From positions 1 to 64,000 of the forward strand of contig JBGUSX010000075.1 of NCBI GenBank assembly GCA_045132775.1: a stretch of DNA of 64,000 bases. Direction: 5' to 3'. Below the pieces are notes generated by a model. That model was not told the DNA's origin and searched no databases. It worked only from the letters and a program-made list of their open reading frames with translations. The stretch comes from SVTX01 sp045132775. GTDB lineage: Bacteria; Bacillota; Clostridia; Oscillospirales; CAG-272. Both the position numbers and the translations under genes were made by a program. This document shows positions 8,680 to 16,313 of this stretch, piece after piece (the stretch's first letter is position 1; the number at the start of each line of letters is the position of its first letter).

Positions 8680-9012
8680 ATGGCAGCACTCGGTATGATA
8701 GAGGTCTACGGCTACACGACCTCGATAATAGTTGCGGACGTCGTTGCTAAAACGGCTGACGTAAAAGTCGTAGCCATTGATAAAAACAAGCCCGCAAATG
8801 CGGATGCTTGTCCCGTACCGCTCGTTATGGTAGTCAAGTTTATGGGTAATGCTGGCGCAGTTCAGTCTGCCATGGACGCAGGAATCAAGGAAGCAGAGAG
8901 ACGCGGTCTCTACATAACCTCCAAGATGATCGCGGGACTTGACGACCAGGTGCAGTGGTTCGCAGACCTTACCGCAACGGGTAGGGATAAATTCAGAAAC
9001 CTTGACAAATAA
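8680..9012 (+). CDS. BMC-H shell protein with loop insertion
   Basis: Single Pfam00936-type BMC domain, 110 residues, starting ALGMIEVYGYTT. Relative to its neighbours at 9069 and 9572 it has an insertion at about 36-48 (NKPANADACPVP) and a C-terminal extension of about 20 residues with a basic end. Such BMC-H proteins form hexamers that tile the shell facets, so this one may add a distinct pore. It is 19 bases after the alcohol dehydrogenase. The ribosome site is weak (GGGGTGA), which suggests lower expression than the next shell genes, which have AAAGGAG sites. Confidence 0.92.
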   Translation: MAALGMIEVYGYTTSIIVADVVAKTADVKVVAIDKNKPANADACPVPLVMVVKFMGNAGAVQSAMDAGIKEAERRGLYITSKMIAGLDDQVQWFADLTATGRDKFRNLDK

Positions 9013-9068
9013 GTCGGGGAAATAAAAAAGTTTAAAAAATATTTGAAAATAAAAAGGAGAAAACAATC

Positions 9069-9344
9069 ATGAATGAAGCACTCGGAATGGTAGAGACCAG
9101 AGGACTTGTAGCTGCAATCGAGGCAGCAGATGCTATGGTAAAGGCAGCAAACGTACAGCTTATCGGATCTGAGAAGATCGGTAGCGGACTCGTTTCCGTT
9201 ATGGTTCGCGGCGACGTTGGAGCAGTTAAGGCCGCTGTTGAGGCAGGCGGCGCAGCTGCAGCTCGTCTTGGCGAGGTAGTTGCTACTCACGTTATCCCCA
9301 GACCTCACACCGACGTTAACAAGCTCCTCCCCACTCTCGGTTAA
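9069..9344 (+). CDS. BMC-H shell protein, PduA/PduJ-like, first of an almost identical pair
   Basis: A 91-residue canonical hexameric shell protein (ALGMVETRGLVAAIEAADAM, then GDVGAVKAAVEAG). It differs from the protein at 9926-10201 by a single residue (Arg here, Asn there, in AAAxLGEV), while the genes differ at about 27 of 276 bases, nearly all synonymous. It has a strong AAAAGGAGAAAA ribosome site, consistent with a major shell component. Its stop codon lies inside the first hairpin of a GTGATAT array. Confidence 0.96.
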   Translation: MNEALGMVETRGLVAAIEAADAMVKAANVQLIGSEKIGSGLVSVMVRGDVGAVKAAVEAGGAAAARLGEVVATHVIPRPHTDVNKLLPTLG

Positions 9345-9507
9345 TTTTTGCAAGACAAAAATTAACGTGATATTTGTCCTTCGGACAAGTGATATACTAT
9401 GCTTTGCTGCGCAAAGCGTGATATGCGGCTATGCCGCGTGATATGTCGCTTTGCGACGTGATATGCGACAAAGTCGCGTGATATTTCGTTTGCAAGCAAA
9501 CGAAGTG
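9341..9507 (+). repeat. GTGATAT hairpin array 1
   Basis: Seven short perfect hairpins in a row, separated by six copies of GTGATAT. The stems in order are TTAATTTTTG/CAAAAATTAA (which includes the TAA stop of the preceding gene), TTGTCC/GGACAA, GCTTTGC/GCAAAGC, GCGGC/GCCGC, GTCGC/GCGAC, GCGAC/GTCGC and TTCGTTTGC/GCAAACGAA. Stem sequences differ but the spacer is constant. None is followed by a U-tract. It lies between two shell genes in the same operon. Confidence 0.9.
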
Positions 9508-9571
9508 AAGGATAGCAAAGAAAAAATATTTCTTGTCCTAGGACATATCAATCTTTTTAGGAGACAAGGCT

Positions 9572-9853
9572 ATGGAAAATGCAATTGCATTGCTTGAGGT
9601 TCAAGCTATGGTAACGGCTATCGTCGGTCTTGACGCTATGGTCAAGGCTGCTAACGTCAAGCTCATCCACGTTGAAAAGCGTCTGGGTGGCAGACTCGTT
9701 ACGGTCGTCGTTGAAGGCTCAGTCTCGGCTGTCACTGCCGCACTTGAGGCGGGAGTCGAGGCCGCCAAAGCTGTCGGTCGTGTTGCGTGCGCGGAGGTTA
9801 TTGCGCGTCCGCATGCCGACATAATGAGATTTATAAAAACTGATAAAGTTTGA
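9572..9853 (+). CDS. BMC-H shell protein, third paralogue
   Basis: A 93-residue single BMC-domain protein (IALLEVQAMVTAIVGLDAMV, VEGSVSAVTAALEAG) with the PduA-like fold but clearly diverged from the twin proteins on either side. The conserved BMC-H lysine sits in AMVKAANVKL. A good AGGAGA ribosome site precedes the ATG. Its position between the twins suggests that one twin, with its array, was copied across this gene. It probably forms mixed shell facets with them. Confidence 0.94.
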   Translation: MENAIALLEVQAMVTAIVGLDAMVKAANVKLIHVEKRLGGRLVTVVVEGSVSAVTAALEAGVEAAKAVGRVACAEVIARPHADIMRFIKTDKV

Positions 9854-9925
9854 TCTCAAAATCGTAAAAAATCGGGTTTTCCCGTTAAAAATTAAAAAAA
9901 TTTATCCAAAAAGGAGATTTTTACT

Positions 9926-10201
9926 ATGAATGAAGCATTAGGAATGGTTGAGACCAGAGGTCTCGTAGCAGCGATCGAGGCAGCAGATGCTATGGTTAAG
10001 GCTGCAAACGTACAGCTTATCGGTTCCGAGAAGATCGGTAGCGGACTCGTATCCGTTATGGTTCGCGGCGACGTTGGCGCTGTTAAGGCTGCTGTTGAGG
10101 CAGGCGGAGCAGCTGCAGCTAACCTCGGTGAGGTTGTTGCAACTCACGTTATTCCCCGTCCTCACACCGACGTTAACAAGCTTCTCCCCACTCTCGGTTA
10201 A
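9926..10201 (+). CDS. BMC-H shell protein, second of an almost identical pair
   Basis: A 91-residue canonical BMC-H protein, identical to the product of 9069-9344 apart from Asn instead of Arg near residue 70. Synonymous divergence of roughly 10 percent shows the duplication is not brand new and that the protein is held constant. The downstream 50 bases, by contrast, are identical between the copies. The ribosome site AAAAAGGAGA is strong. Together the two genes should make this the most abundant hexamer of the shell. Confidence 0.96.
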   Translation: MNEALGMVETRGLVAAIEAADAMVKAANVQLIGSEKIGSGLVSVMVRGDVGAVKAAVEAGGAAAANLGEVVATHVIPRPHTDVNKLLPTLG

Positions 10202-10315
10202 TTTTTGCAAGACAAAAATTAACGTGATATTTGTCCTTCGGACAAGTGATATGTCGCCTTGCGACGTGATATGCGGCAGAGCCGCGTGATATGTCTCTTG
10301 CGTGCAAGAGACGTT
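10198..10315 (+). repeat. GTGATAT hairpin array 2
   Basis: Five hairpins separated by four GTGATAT spacers. The first two hairpins and their spacers are identical to those of array 1, including the stop codon of the shell gene inside the first stem. After that the stems differ: GTCGC/GCGAC, GCGGC/GCCGC and GTCTCTTGC/GCAAGAGAC. It lies between the second twin shell gene and pduL. Confidence 0.9.
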
Positions 10316-10367
10316 GAGGATTGCGATGCAAGGCAGCAAGCGTCTGTGTGACAGATATCATCACATC

Positions 10368-10396
10368 GTTTCCTGCCCGATATTCGGGCAGGAAAC
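10368..10396 (+). other. Strong hairpin upstream of pduL
   Basis: A perfect 13-bp stem (GTTTCCTGCCCGA/TCGGGCAGGAAAC) with a 3-base loop. It is followed by GGGAGATT rather than by uridines, so it is not a standard terminator. It may protect the upstream shell mRNA from 3' exonucleases. Confidence 0.7.
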
Positions 10397-10400
10397 GGGA

Positions 10401-10456
10401 GATTATTTTAATATGAAGATCTCCGAGGGATCGGTGCGCTTCATATTAAAATAATC
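10401..10456 (+). other. Long 18-bp inverted repeat upstream of pduL
   Basis: Bases 10401-10418 and 10439-10456 are perfect reverse complements (GATTATTTTAATATGAAG on the left arm). The 20-base loop contains a smaller stem CCGA/TCGG. It ends 28 bases before the pduL ATG, outside its ribosome site (GAAAGGAAA). It could be a processing site, an mRNA-stability element or a protein-binding palindrome. No known family is recognised. Confidence 0.75.
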
Positions 10457-10483
10457 GTACTTTAATCGAAAGGAAACAGAAAA

Positions 10484-11155
10484 ATGAGCATTTCAAATAT
10501 TGAGATCGAAGCTATCGTTAAAAAAATAGTTTCCGAAATGAATTCCGGCTCGCAAGGTACCTCTGCACCTGCAAAGACCGGCTACGAGATCCCCGTTGGA
10601 ATTTCAAACAGGCATATACATCTCTCTCAAGAGCATCTTGAGATACTTTTCGGCAAGGGCTACAATCTGACACACTTCAAGGATCTTTCTCAGCCCGGTC
10701 AGTACGCTTGCAAGGAGACCTTGACCATCGTCGGTCCTTCCATGCGCTCCATCGAGGGCGTTCGCGTGCTCGGTCCTCTCCGTCGCGCAAGCCAGGTTGA
10801 GATATCAGTCACCGATTCCTACGTCCTCAAGGTAAAGCCCCCCGTTCGTGAGTCGGGCAAGCTCCAGGGCTCAGCTCCCATCACCATCATCGGTCCCAAG
10901 GGTATCGTTCAGCTCAGCGAGGGCTGTATAATTGCTAACCGTCACATTCACATGTCCCCCGACGATGCCGCTCATTTCGGTGTCAAGGACGGAGACTACA
11001 TTGACGTTGATGCTACCACCGGCACCAAGCGCACCCGTTGGTTCGACGTTCAGGTTCGCGTTCACAAGGATTTCCGCCTTGAGATGCACGTTGACACCGA
11101 CGACGCAAACGCTGTAGGCTTCAAAAACGGTTCGACCGTTGTTCCCGTCAAATAA
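10484..11155 (+). CDS. pduL: Phosphate propanoyltransferase PduL
   Basis: Converts propionyl-CoA and phosphate to propionyl-phosphate, recycling CoA inside the organelle. The 223 residues comprise an N-terminal amphipathic encapsulation helix (2-20, SNIEIEAIVKKIVSEM), a Ser/Gly/Ala linker, then two PduL half-domains. Each half bears a zinc-binding NRHIH motif (SNRHIHLS and ANRHIHMS). It is preceded by the hairpin-rich spacer 10202-10483, which may set its level apart from the shell genes. AckA at the head of the operon would use its product. Confidence 0.95.
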   Translation: MSISNIEIEAIVKKIVSEMNSGSQGTSAPAKTGYEIPVGISNRHIHLSQEHLEILFGKGYNLTHFKDLSQPGQYACKETLTIVGPSMRSIEGVRVLGPLRRASQVEISVTDSYVLKVKPPVRESGKLQGSAPITIIGPKGIVQLSEGCIIANRHIHMSPDDAAHFGVKDGDYIDVDATTGTKRTRWFDVQVRVHKDFRLEMHVDTDDANAVGFKNGSTVVPVK

Positions 11156-11173
11156 TTTGTTGAGGTAAAGAAG

Positions 11174-11434
11174 ATGTTAAGAGGAAAAGTTATTGGTAAT
11201 ATAGTATCGACGAACAAGCTTGACAAGCTGGTAGGATTCAAGTTCCTTGAAATACAGCTCATCGAGAACACAAAGCTCACAGACAAGTACATCGTTGCAG
11301 TTGATCGCACCGTAAGCGCGGGAATCGGCGAAGAGGTACTCATCACAACGGGAAGCGGCGCAAGAATGGCTCTCTGCGACGAGAGCTGCCCCATCGACGC
11401 TGTTGTTGTCGGAGTTGTAGACAAAAATCAATAA
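11174..11434 (+). CDS. BMC-P vertex protein (EutN/CcmL family)
   Basis: An 86-residue pentameric vertex protein (LRGKVIGNIVSTNK, VDRTVSAGIGEEVLI, DAVVVGVVD). Pentamers of this family cap the twelve corners of the shell. Only one BMC-P gene is present in the operon. It follows pduL by 18 bases with the ribosome site GAGGTAAAGAAG. It is followed by a 92-base gap with no clear structure before the PduS-like gene. Confidence 0.95.
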   Translation: MLRGKVIGNIVSTNKLDKLVGFKFLEIQLIENTKLTDKYIVAVDRTVSAGIGEEVLITTGSGARMALCDESCPIDAVVVGVVDKNQ

Positions 11435-11526
11435 TTGATTGTAAAATAAATTATCCGTTTAGTTAATAACAAGATTATTTCAAAAATCTGTAAGCACAAG
11501 CCGTTTTTACGGCGAAAGGCAGGCAA

Positions 11527-12849
11527 ATGTCAAAGATAGATATTAAGGCTCTCATGCAGAATGCCGGCATTGTGGGTGCGGGCGGCGCAGGCTTTCCCTC
11601 CTACGCAAAGCTATCGGATGCGGCAGACCTTCTCTGCGTTAACTGCTCCGAGTGCGAGCCTTTGATGTACACCGACTTCATCCTCAACCGTGAGGAAATG
11701 GAGAAGATCGTCAAGGGTGCCGAGCTTATCATGGCAGCTACTAACATTAAACACACCTACCTATCCATAAAGGTCCACCGTGCAGAAGCGCTCGGGTACG
11801 AGGACGGACAGGTGCTTGGCGAAAACGTTTCGATCAAGTATCTTCCCAGTGTCTATCCCATCGGTGACGAGATAGGTCTTATATATGAGAGCACGGGCAG
11901 GCTCATCAAGGCGGGTAATCTCCCCATCACCGCGGGAGTTATCGTTATGAATGCCGAGACCGTTTACAACGTGTATGAGGCGGTCGAGGCCGGCAGACCC
12001 GTGACTGAAAAATGGATCACCGTTGCAGGTGATATTCCCGAAAAGTTTGTTTTGAAGGTTCCGATCGGCATGAGAGTGTCCGAGATCTTCAAAAAGCTCG
12101 GAGTGGTCGTTGACAAGGATCACGTGATAATCGAGGGCGGTCCCTCTATGGGAAGCATATCGAGCCCCGACCGCGCGGTGATCAGAAAGACGACAAAATC
12201 CGTACTCGTTCTTCCCAAGACGACCAGATGCGTTGAAAACAAGCAGACGAATATTGACGACATGCTACGCCGTGCCGCATCCGCTTGCTGTGGATGCACG
12301 CGCTGCACGGAGATGTGTCCTCGCTATCAGCTCGGTTATCCTCTTGAGCCCCACAAGCTCATCCGTGCCGCTCTCAACAGTGCCGCGACCGATTATCCCG
12401 AGCTCATCGCGACCGCATCGCTCTGCTGCTCCTGCGGAGTCTGCGCGGAGGTCTGCTGTCAGGATATCTCCCCGAAGGACGTTATTTTGAGCCTCAAGGG
12501 AATTCTTGCAAAGAACAAGATAAAATTCGTGGCAGACAAGGATTATCCCGTCAATTCCGACCGTCCTTACCGTATGATCCAGTCGGGCAAGTGGAAGGAC
12601 ATGCTCGGAGTTCTCAAGTTTGACGCGATCCCCACGTATATCCCGAAGAAAATGGCGGCGGAGAGAGTTGAGATACTCACCTCCCAGCACATCGGTGCTC
12701 CTTCGGTTCCTGCCGTTAAGGTCGGAGACGAGGTCAAGGAGGGCGATCTTATCGCTACGGCAGGTGCAGGGCTCTCTGTTCCCCAGTACGCATCCATTTC
12801 GGGTAAGGTAATCTCGTGCGATCCCACAAAGATCGTTATCGAGGCATAA
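11527..12849 (+). CDS. PduS-like flavin/iron-sulfur electron-transfer protein (RnfC family)
   Basis: A 440-residue protein of the PduS/RnfC family. The N-terminal GAGGAGFPSYAKL and the following flavoprotein-type region bind FMN/NADH. Two ferredoxin-like clusters, CCGCTRCTEMCP and CCSCGVCAEVC, lie near residues 250-315. The C-terminal 60 residues form a SLBB/lipoyl-like fold. In cobalamin Pdu systems PduS reduces the cofactor, but this system has no B12 enzyme. Here it may instead balance NADH or supply electrons to the radical activase, possibly through the iron-sulfur site of PduT just downstream. That use is inference. Confidence 0.9.
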   Translation: MSKIDIKALMQNAGIVGAGGAGFPSYAKLSDAADLLCVNCSECEPLMYTDFILNREEMEKIVKGAELIMAATNIKHTYLSIKVHRAEALGYEDGQVLGENVSIKYLPSVYPIGDEIGLIYESTGRLIKAGNLPITAGVIVMNAETVYNVYEAVEAGRPVTEKWITVAGDIPEKFVLKVPIGMRVSEIFKKLGVVVDKDHVIIEGGPSMGSISSPDRAVIRKTTKSVLVLPKTTRCVENKQTNIDDMLRRAASACCGCTRCTEMCPRYQLGYPLEPHKLIRAALNSAATDYPELIATASLCCSCGVCAEVCCQDISPKDVILSLKGILAKNKIKFVADKDYPVNSDRPYRMIQSGKWKDMLGVLKFDAIPTYIPKKMAAERVEILTSQHIGAPSVPAVKVGDEVKEGDLIATAGAGLSVPQYASISGKVISCDPTKIVIEA

Positions 12850-12877
12850 TACATAAAGAAAGGTATTGTACATCAGT

Positions 12878-13423
12878 ATGTATCAGGCAGTTGGTGTAAT
12901 TGAACTTAAAAGTATATCCAAGGGCATAGAGGCGACCGACGCCGCGCTCAAGAGTGCAGGCGTTACCCTCATTTCTGCTCGCGCGGCTTGCCCCGGAAAG
13001 TTTGAGATGATCCTTACGGGTACTATCTCGAACGTTACGAGTGCGGTCGAGCACGTCAAGAGCCGCTTTGACGACAAGCTTGTTGACGTTTCCATTATGG
13101 GACGCATCGACGAGCAGGTCATCACAGCTCTTTTCGGCACCGTTCTTTCGGAAAAGAAAGGAAGTCTCGGTGTTATCGAGACCTTCTCCGCCGCTTCTAT
13201 CATCAAGGCGGCTGATATCGCGGTCAAGACCGCAAAGGTCGAGATCTTTGAGCTCCGCGCTTCTCGCGGTATGGGCGGCAAGGGTATCTGCCTTATCACA
13301 GGCGAGGTCGGTGACGTTACCGCCGCAGTTGAGGCAGGAAGTCAGCACGCAAAGGATCAGGGTGTTTTCTGCAACAGCGCAGTTATTCCCGCCCCCCACG
13401 AATTACTTTGGAGTCAGATATAA
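12878..13423 (+). CDS. pduT: BMC-T trimeric shell protein, PduT-like, with cluster-binding cysteine
   Basis: A 181-residue tandem BMC protein. The first domain (1-90) starts YQAVGVIELKSISKG; the second starts KGSLGVIETFSAAS. Cys38 in AACPGKF lies exactly where PduT places the cysteine that holds a [4Fe-4S] cluster at the trimer pore, which also supports the start at 12878 rather than a TTG at 12866. The ribosome site GAAAGG is about 14 bases away, longer than ideal. Next to PduS, it could conduct electrons through the shell. Confidence 0.92.
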   Translation: MYQAVGVIELKSISKGIEATDAALKSAGVTLISARAACPGKFEMILTGTISNVTSAVEHVKSRFDDKLVDVSIMGRIDEQVITALFGTVLSEKKGSLGVIETFSAASIIKAADIAVKTAKVEIFELRASRGMGGKGICLITGEVGDVTAAVEAGSQHAKDQGVFCNSAVIPAPHELLWSQI

Positions 13424-13516
13424 GACATTTAAGGTAATGTAATGAAATCCGCCCTCGTAAACATATTGCGCGAGGCACATAAGACAAATTTCATTTCCTA
13501 CAAAGGAGATATTTTA

Positions 13517-16048
13517 ATGAGTCAAATTAAATTTGTAATTGAAAAAAGCCCGAGAATTCAGAGGCTTATAGATCATTTATATGCAAAAATGCCCGAGATC
13601 GAGGCTGACCGCGCCGAGCTCATAACCGAGAGCTACAAGGCGACGGAGGGTCTGCCGATCATCAGGCGCCGTTCGGCTGCATTTAAGCACATTATGGAGA
13701 ATATTCCGATAGTCATTCGCCCCGAGGAGCTTATCGTGGGTAGTAACTCGATAGCGCCCAGAGGATGCCAGACCTTCCCCGAGTATTCTTTTGAGTGGCT
13801 TGAAAAGGAATACGACACCGTTGCTACGCGTGAGGCTGACCCCTTCTACATCTCTCCCGAGACGGTTGAGAGACTTAAGAAGGTCTATCCTTACTGGAAG
13901 GGCAAGACGGTCAGCGACCTTGCGGCTGAGAGTATGGACAAGAAGGTGCTTGACGTATTCCTCAATCACGGCATTTTCACCGTTGGAAACTATTTCTATA
14001 ACGGAATCGGACACATCAACGTTGATTACGCGAAGGTGTTAAATTCCGGTCTTGAGGGCGTTATGGCAGAGTGCCGCGAGGCTCTCTCTAAGCTTTACAT
14101 AGGTAGCGGAGATTACTTAAGGCGCAAGGCTTTCCTTGAGTCTGCGATCGAGAGCTGTGAGGCTGTAATCACTTATGCAAAGAGATACAGTGCACTTGCA
14201 AAGAAGGAAGCCGATGCTTGCACCGACTCTGTCCGTCGCGCAGAGCTTATCCGCATCAGCGAGACCTGCGCTCACGTTCCCGCAAAGCCTGCTCGCTCCT
14301 TCTACGAGGCTTGCCAGGCATTCTGGTTCATTCAGCAGCTCCTTCAGTGTGAGTCGAGCGGACACTCGATCTCGCCCGGACGCTTTGACCAGTACATGTA
14401 CCCCTTCTTCAAAAAAGACATTGACAGCGGACGCGAGACTATCACATCCGCGCAGGAATATATCGATTGCATCTGGGTCAAGCTCAACGATCTCAACAAG
14501 GTTCGCGATGCGGCTTCTGCCGAGGGATTCGCAGGCTACGGACTCTTCCAGAACCTCATCGTAGGCGGTCAGAACGAGGACGGTGTTGACGTTACAAACG
14601 AGCTCTCCTACATGTGCATGGAGGCGACGGTTCACGTTCGTCTTCCCCAGCCTTCCCTCTCCATCCGCGTATGGAACAAGACTCCCCACGATCTGCTTAT
14701 CAAGGCGGCGGCGGTCACCCGTGAGGGCTTGGGCGTTCCCGCATTCTATAACGACGAGGTCATCATTCCCTCGATCATGTCGAGAGGTCTTACTCTTCAA
14801 GATGCGCGCGACTACTGCATAATCGGTTGCGTTGAGCCCCAGAAGGGTGCTAGGACTGACGGCTGGCACGACGCGGCATTCTTCAATATGTGCCGTCCGC
14901 TCGAGCTCGTATTCTCAAACGGATACGACAAGGGCGAGCTTATCGGACTTCAGACCGGTGACGTTGAGAAGATGACCACGTTCGAGGAGTTCTTCGAGGC
15001 TTACAAGGCTCAACAGCTCAATATGATAGAGATGATGGTTCACGCTGACAACGCGGTCGACTACGCGCACAGCGTTCGCTGTCCTCTCCCCTTCCAGTCC
15101 TGCCTTTGCAACGACTGTATCGAGCGCGGAATCTCGCTCCAGGAAGGCGGCGCGCACTATAACTTCACAGGTCCTCAGGGCTTCGGTATAGCAAACATGA
15201 CCGATGCGCTCCTCGCTATGAAGACACTCGTATTCGAGGAAAAGAAGGTCTCTATGGCGGAGATGAAGCAGGCACTTGCCGACAACTTCGGTAAGGGTCT
15301 TATCCCAAAGAAGGCTCTTGAGCTCACGACCGAGGTTGCGCGTCAGCTTGATGCTAACGGTGTACAGGTAAACGAGGATATGATCCGCGCGATCTATCAG
15401 AACATCACGACCGCCGAGAGCATTCCCGCAGACAAAAAGGCGAGATATCAGGAGATCCTTGATATGATCGCCGCTCTTCCCAAGTACGGCAACGACATTC
15501 CCGAGGTCGACGCATTCGCGCGTGAGGTCGGAAATACATACACAAAGCCCTTTGAAAACTTCACAAACAACCGCGGCGGTATGTTCCAGGCGGGTCTCTA
15601 CCCCGTTTCCGCTAACGTTCCGCTCGGATACCAGACGGGTGCTACTCCCGACGGCAGACTTGCATTTACTCCCATCGCGGACGGTGTAGGCCCCGCTTCG
15701 GGCAGAGACGTCAAGGGTCCGACCGCAACGGCTAACTCCGTCGCGCGTCTCGACCACGGTATCGCCTCCAACGGTACTCTCTTCAACCAGAAATTCCATC
15801 CTTCAGCGCTTGCAGGTATGGGTGGACTCGAAAAATTCGTCGCCTACCTCCGCGGTTACTTTGATCAGAAGGGTATGCACGTTCAGTACAACGTAGTCTC
15901 CAAGGAGACCCTTCTCGACGCGCAGAAGAACCCCGAAAAATACAAGACTCTCGTAGTCCGCGTTGCAGGCTACAGTGCTCTCTTTACCACCCTCTCCCGT
16001 TCGCTCCAGGACGACATCATCAACCGTACCGAGCAGTCGGGACTGTGA
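13517..16048 (+). CDS. Glycyl radical diol dehydratase (B12-independent propanediol dehydratase type)
   Basis: An 843-residue PFL-like glycyl radical enzyme, the signature enzyme of the compartment. The thiyl-radical cysteine is Cys438 in GCVEPQ with the neighbouring catalytic Glu. The radical glycine is Gly818 in RVAGYS near the C terminus. Operon context (aldolase, PduP, PduL) points to dehydration of 1,2-propanediol to propanal rather than choline cleavage. The ATG at 13517 follows AAAGGAG. A second in-frame ATG at 13442, with its own TAAGG, would add 25 residues resembling a short amphipathic helix. Exact substrate cannot be proved by reading. Confidence 0.93.
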   Translation: MSQIKFVIEKSPRIQRLIDHLYAKMPEIEADRAELITESYKATEGLPIIRRRSAAFKHIMENIPIVIRPEELIVGSNSIAPRGCQTFPEYSFEWLEKEYDTVATREADPFYISPETVERLKKVYPYWKGKTVSDLAAESMDKKVLDVFLNHGIFTVGNYFYNGIGHINVDYAKVLNSGLEGVMAECREALSKLYIGSGDYLRRKAFLESAIESCEAVITYAKRYSALAKKEADACTDSVRRAELIRISETCAHVPAKPARSFYEACQAFWFIQQLLQCESSGHSISPGRFDQYMYPFFKKDIDSGRETITSAQEYIDCIWVKLNDLNKVRDAASAEGFAGYGLFQNLIVGGQNEDGVDVTNELSYMCMEATVHVRLPQPSLSIRVWNKTPHDLLIKAAAVTREGLGVPAFYNDEVIIPSIMSRGLTLQDARDYCIIGCVEPQKGARTDGWHDAAFFNMCRPLELVFSNGYDKGELIGLQTGDVEKMTTFEEFFEAYKAQQLNMIEMMVHADNAVDYAHSVRCPLPFQSCLCNDCIERGISLQEGGAHYNFTGPQGFGIANMTDALLAMKTLVFEEKKVSMAEMKQALADNFGKGLIPKKALELTTEVARQLDANGVQVNEDMIRAIYQNITTAESIPADKKARYQEILDMIAALPKYGNDIPEVDAFAREVGNTYTKPFENFTNNRGGMFQAGLYPVSANVPLGYQTGATPDGRLAFTPIADGVGPASGRDVKGPTATANSVARLDHGIASNGTLFNQKFHPSALAGMGGLEKFVAYLRGYFDQKGMHVQYNVVSKETLLDAQKNPEKYKTLVVRVAGYSALFTTLSRSLQDDIINRTEQSGL

Positions 16049-16313
16049 GAGGGGATGCGAGGGGATGCGTTTGGGGAACAAGTATGCATCGTGAAACAAA
16101 ACTTAATCAAAATCAATTTGATGCATACGGCTCCTTGCCGTGCAAGGAGTCCGAGTCTTTATATGGAACTCGTCCCCACACCCTCAAAACCCCAAACAAT
16201 ATTTTATACAAGTTAAGACGGTTTATTGGTTTATACCGTGAAGCACGTGCATAGCTCTCGGGCTATCGTGTTGCCAGTACCTCTTAAATTGATTATTAAG
16301 GAAGGAGATTGTT
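16049..16313 (+). other. 265-base structured spacer between the radical enzyme and its activase
   Basis: No convincing ORF. It begins with a short tandem GAGGGGATGC. It contains the inverted repeat TATGCATC/GATGCATA at about 16083-16128, CTCCTTG/CAAGGAG at about 16131-16148 and ACGGT/ACCGT near 16218-16240. No U-tract terminator is seen, so read-through to the activase is expected. It may reduce activase expression relative to the enzyme. Confidence 0.5.

Noticed and set aside
9341..9507. CRISPR array
   Set aside because: The constant unit is only 7 bases, the intervening pieces are palindromes of 12-20 bases, and no cas genes are present.
10368..10456. Transcription terminators before pduL
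   Set aside because: Both stems lack a following U-tract, and pduL, BMC-P and PduS follow without any promoter I can see.
12866..12877. TTG start for PduT giving four extra residues
   Set aside because: The ATG at 12878 puts the cluster cysteine at position 38 as in PduT, and the TTG is only two bases from the ribosome site.
14117..15799. Minus-strand frames within the glycyl radical enzyme
   Set aside because: Shadows of the enzyme gene, which has all catalytic motifs intact.
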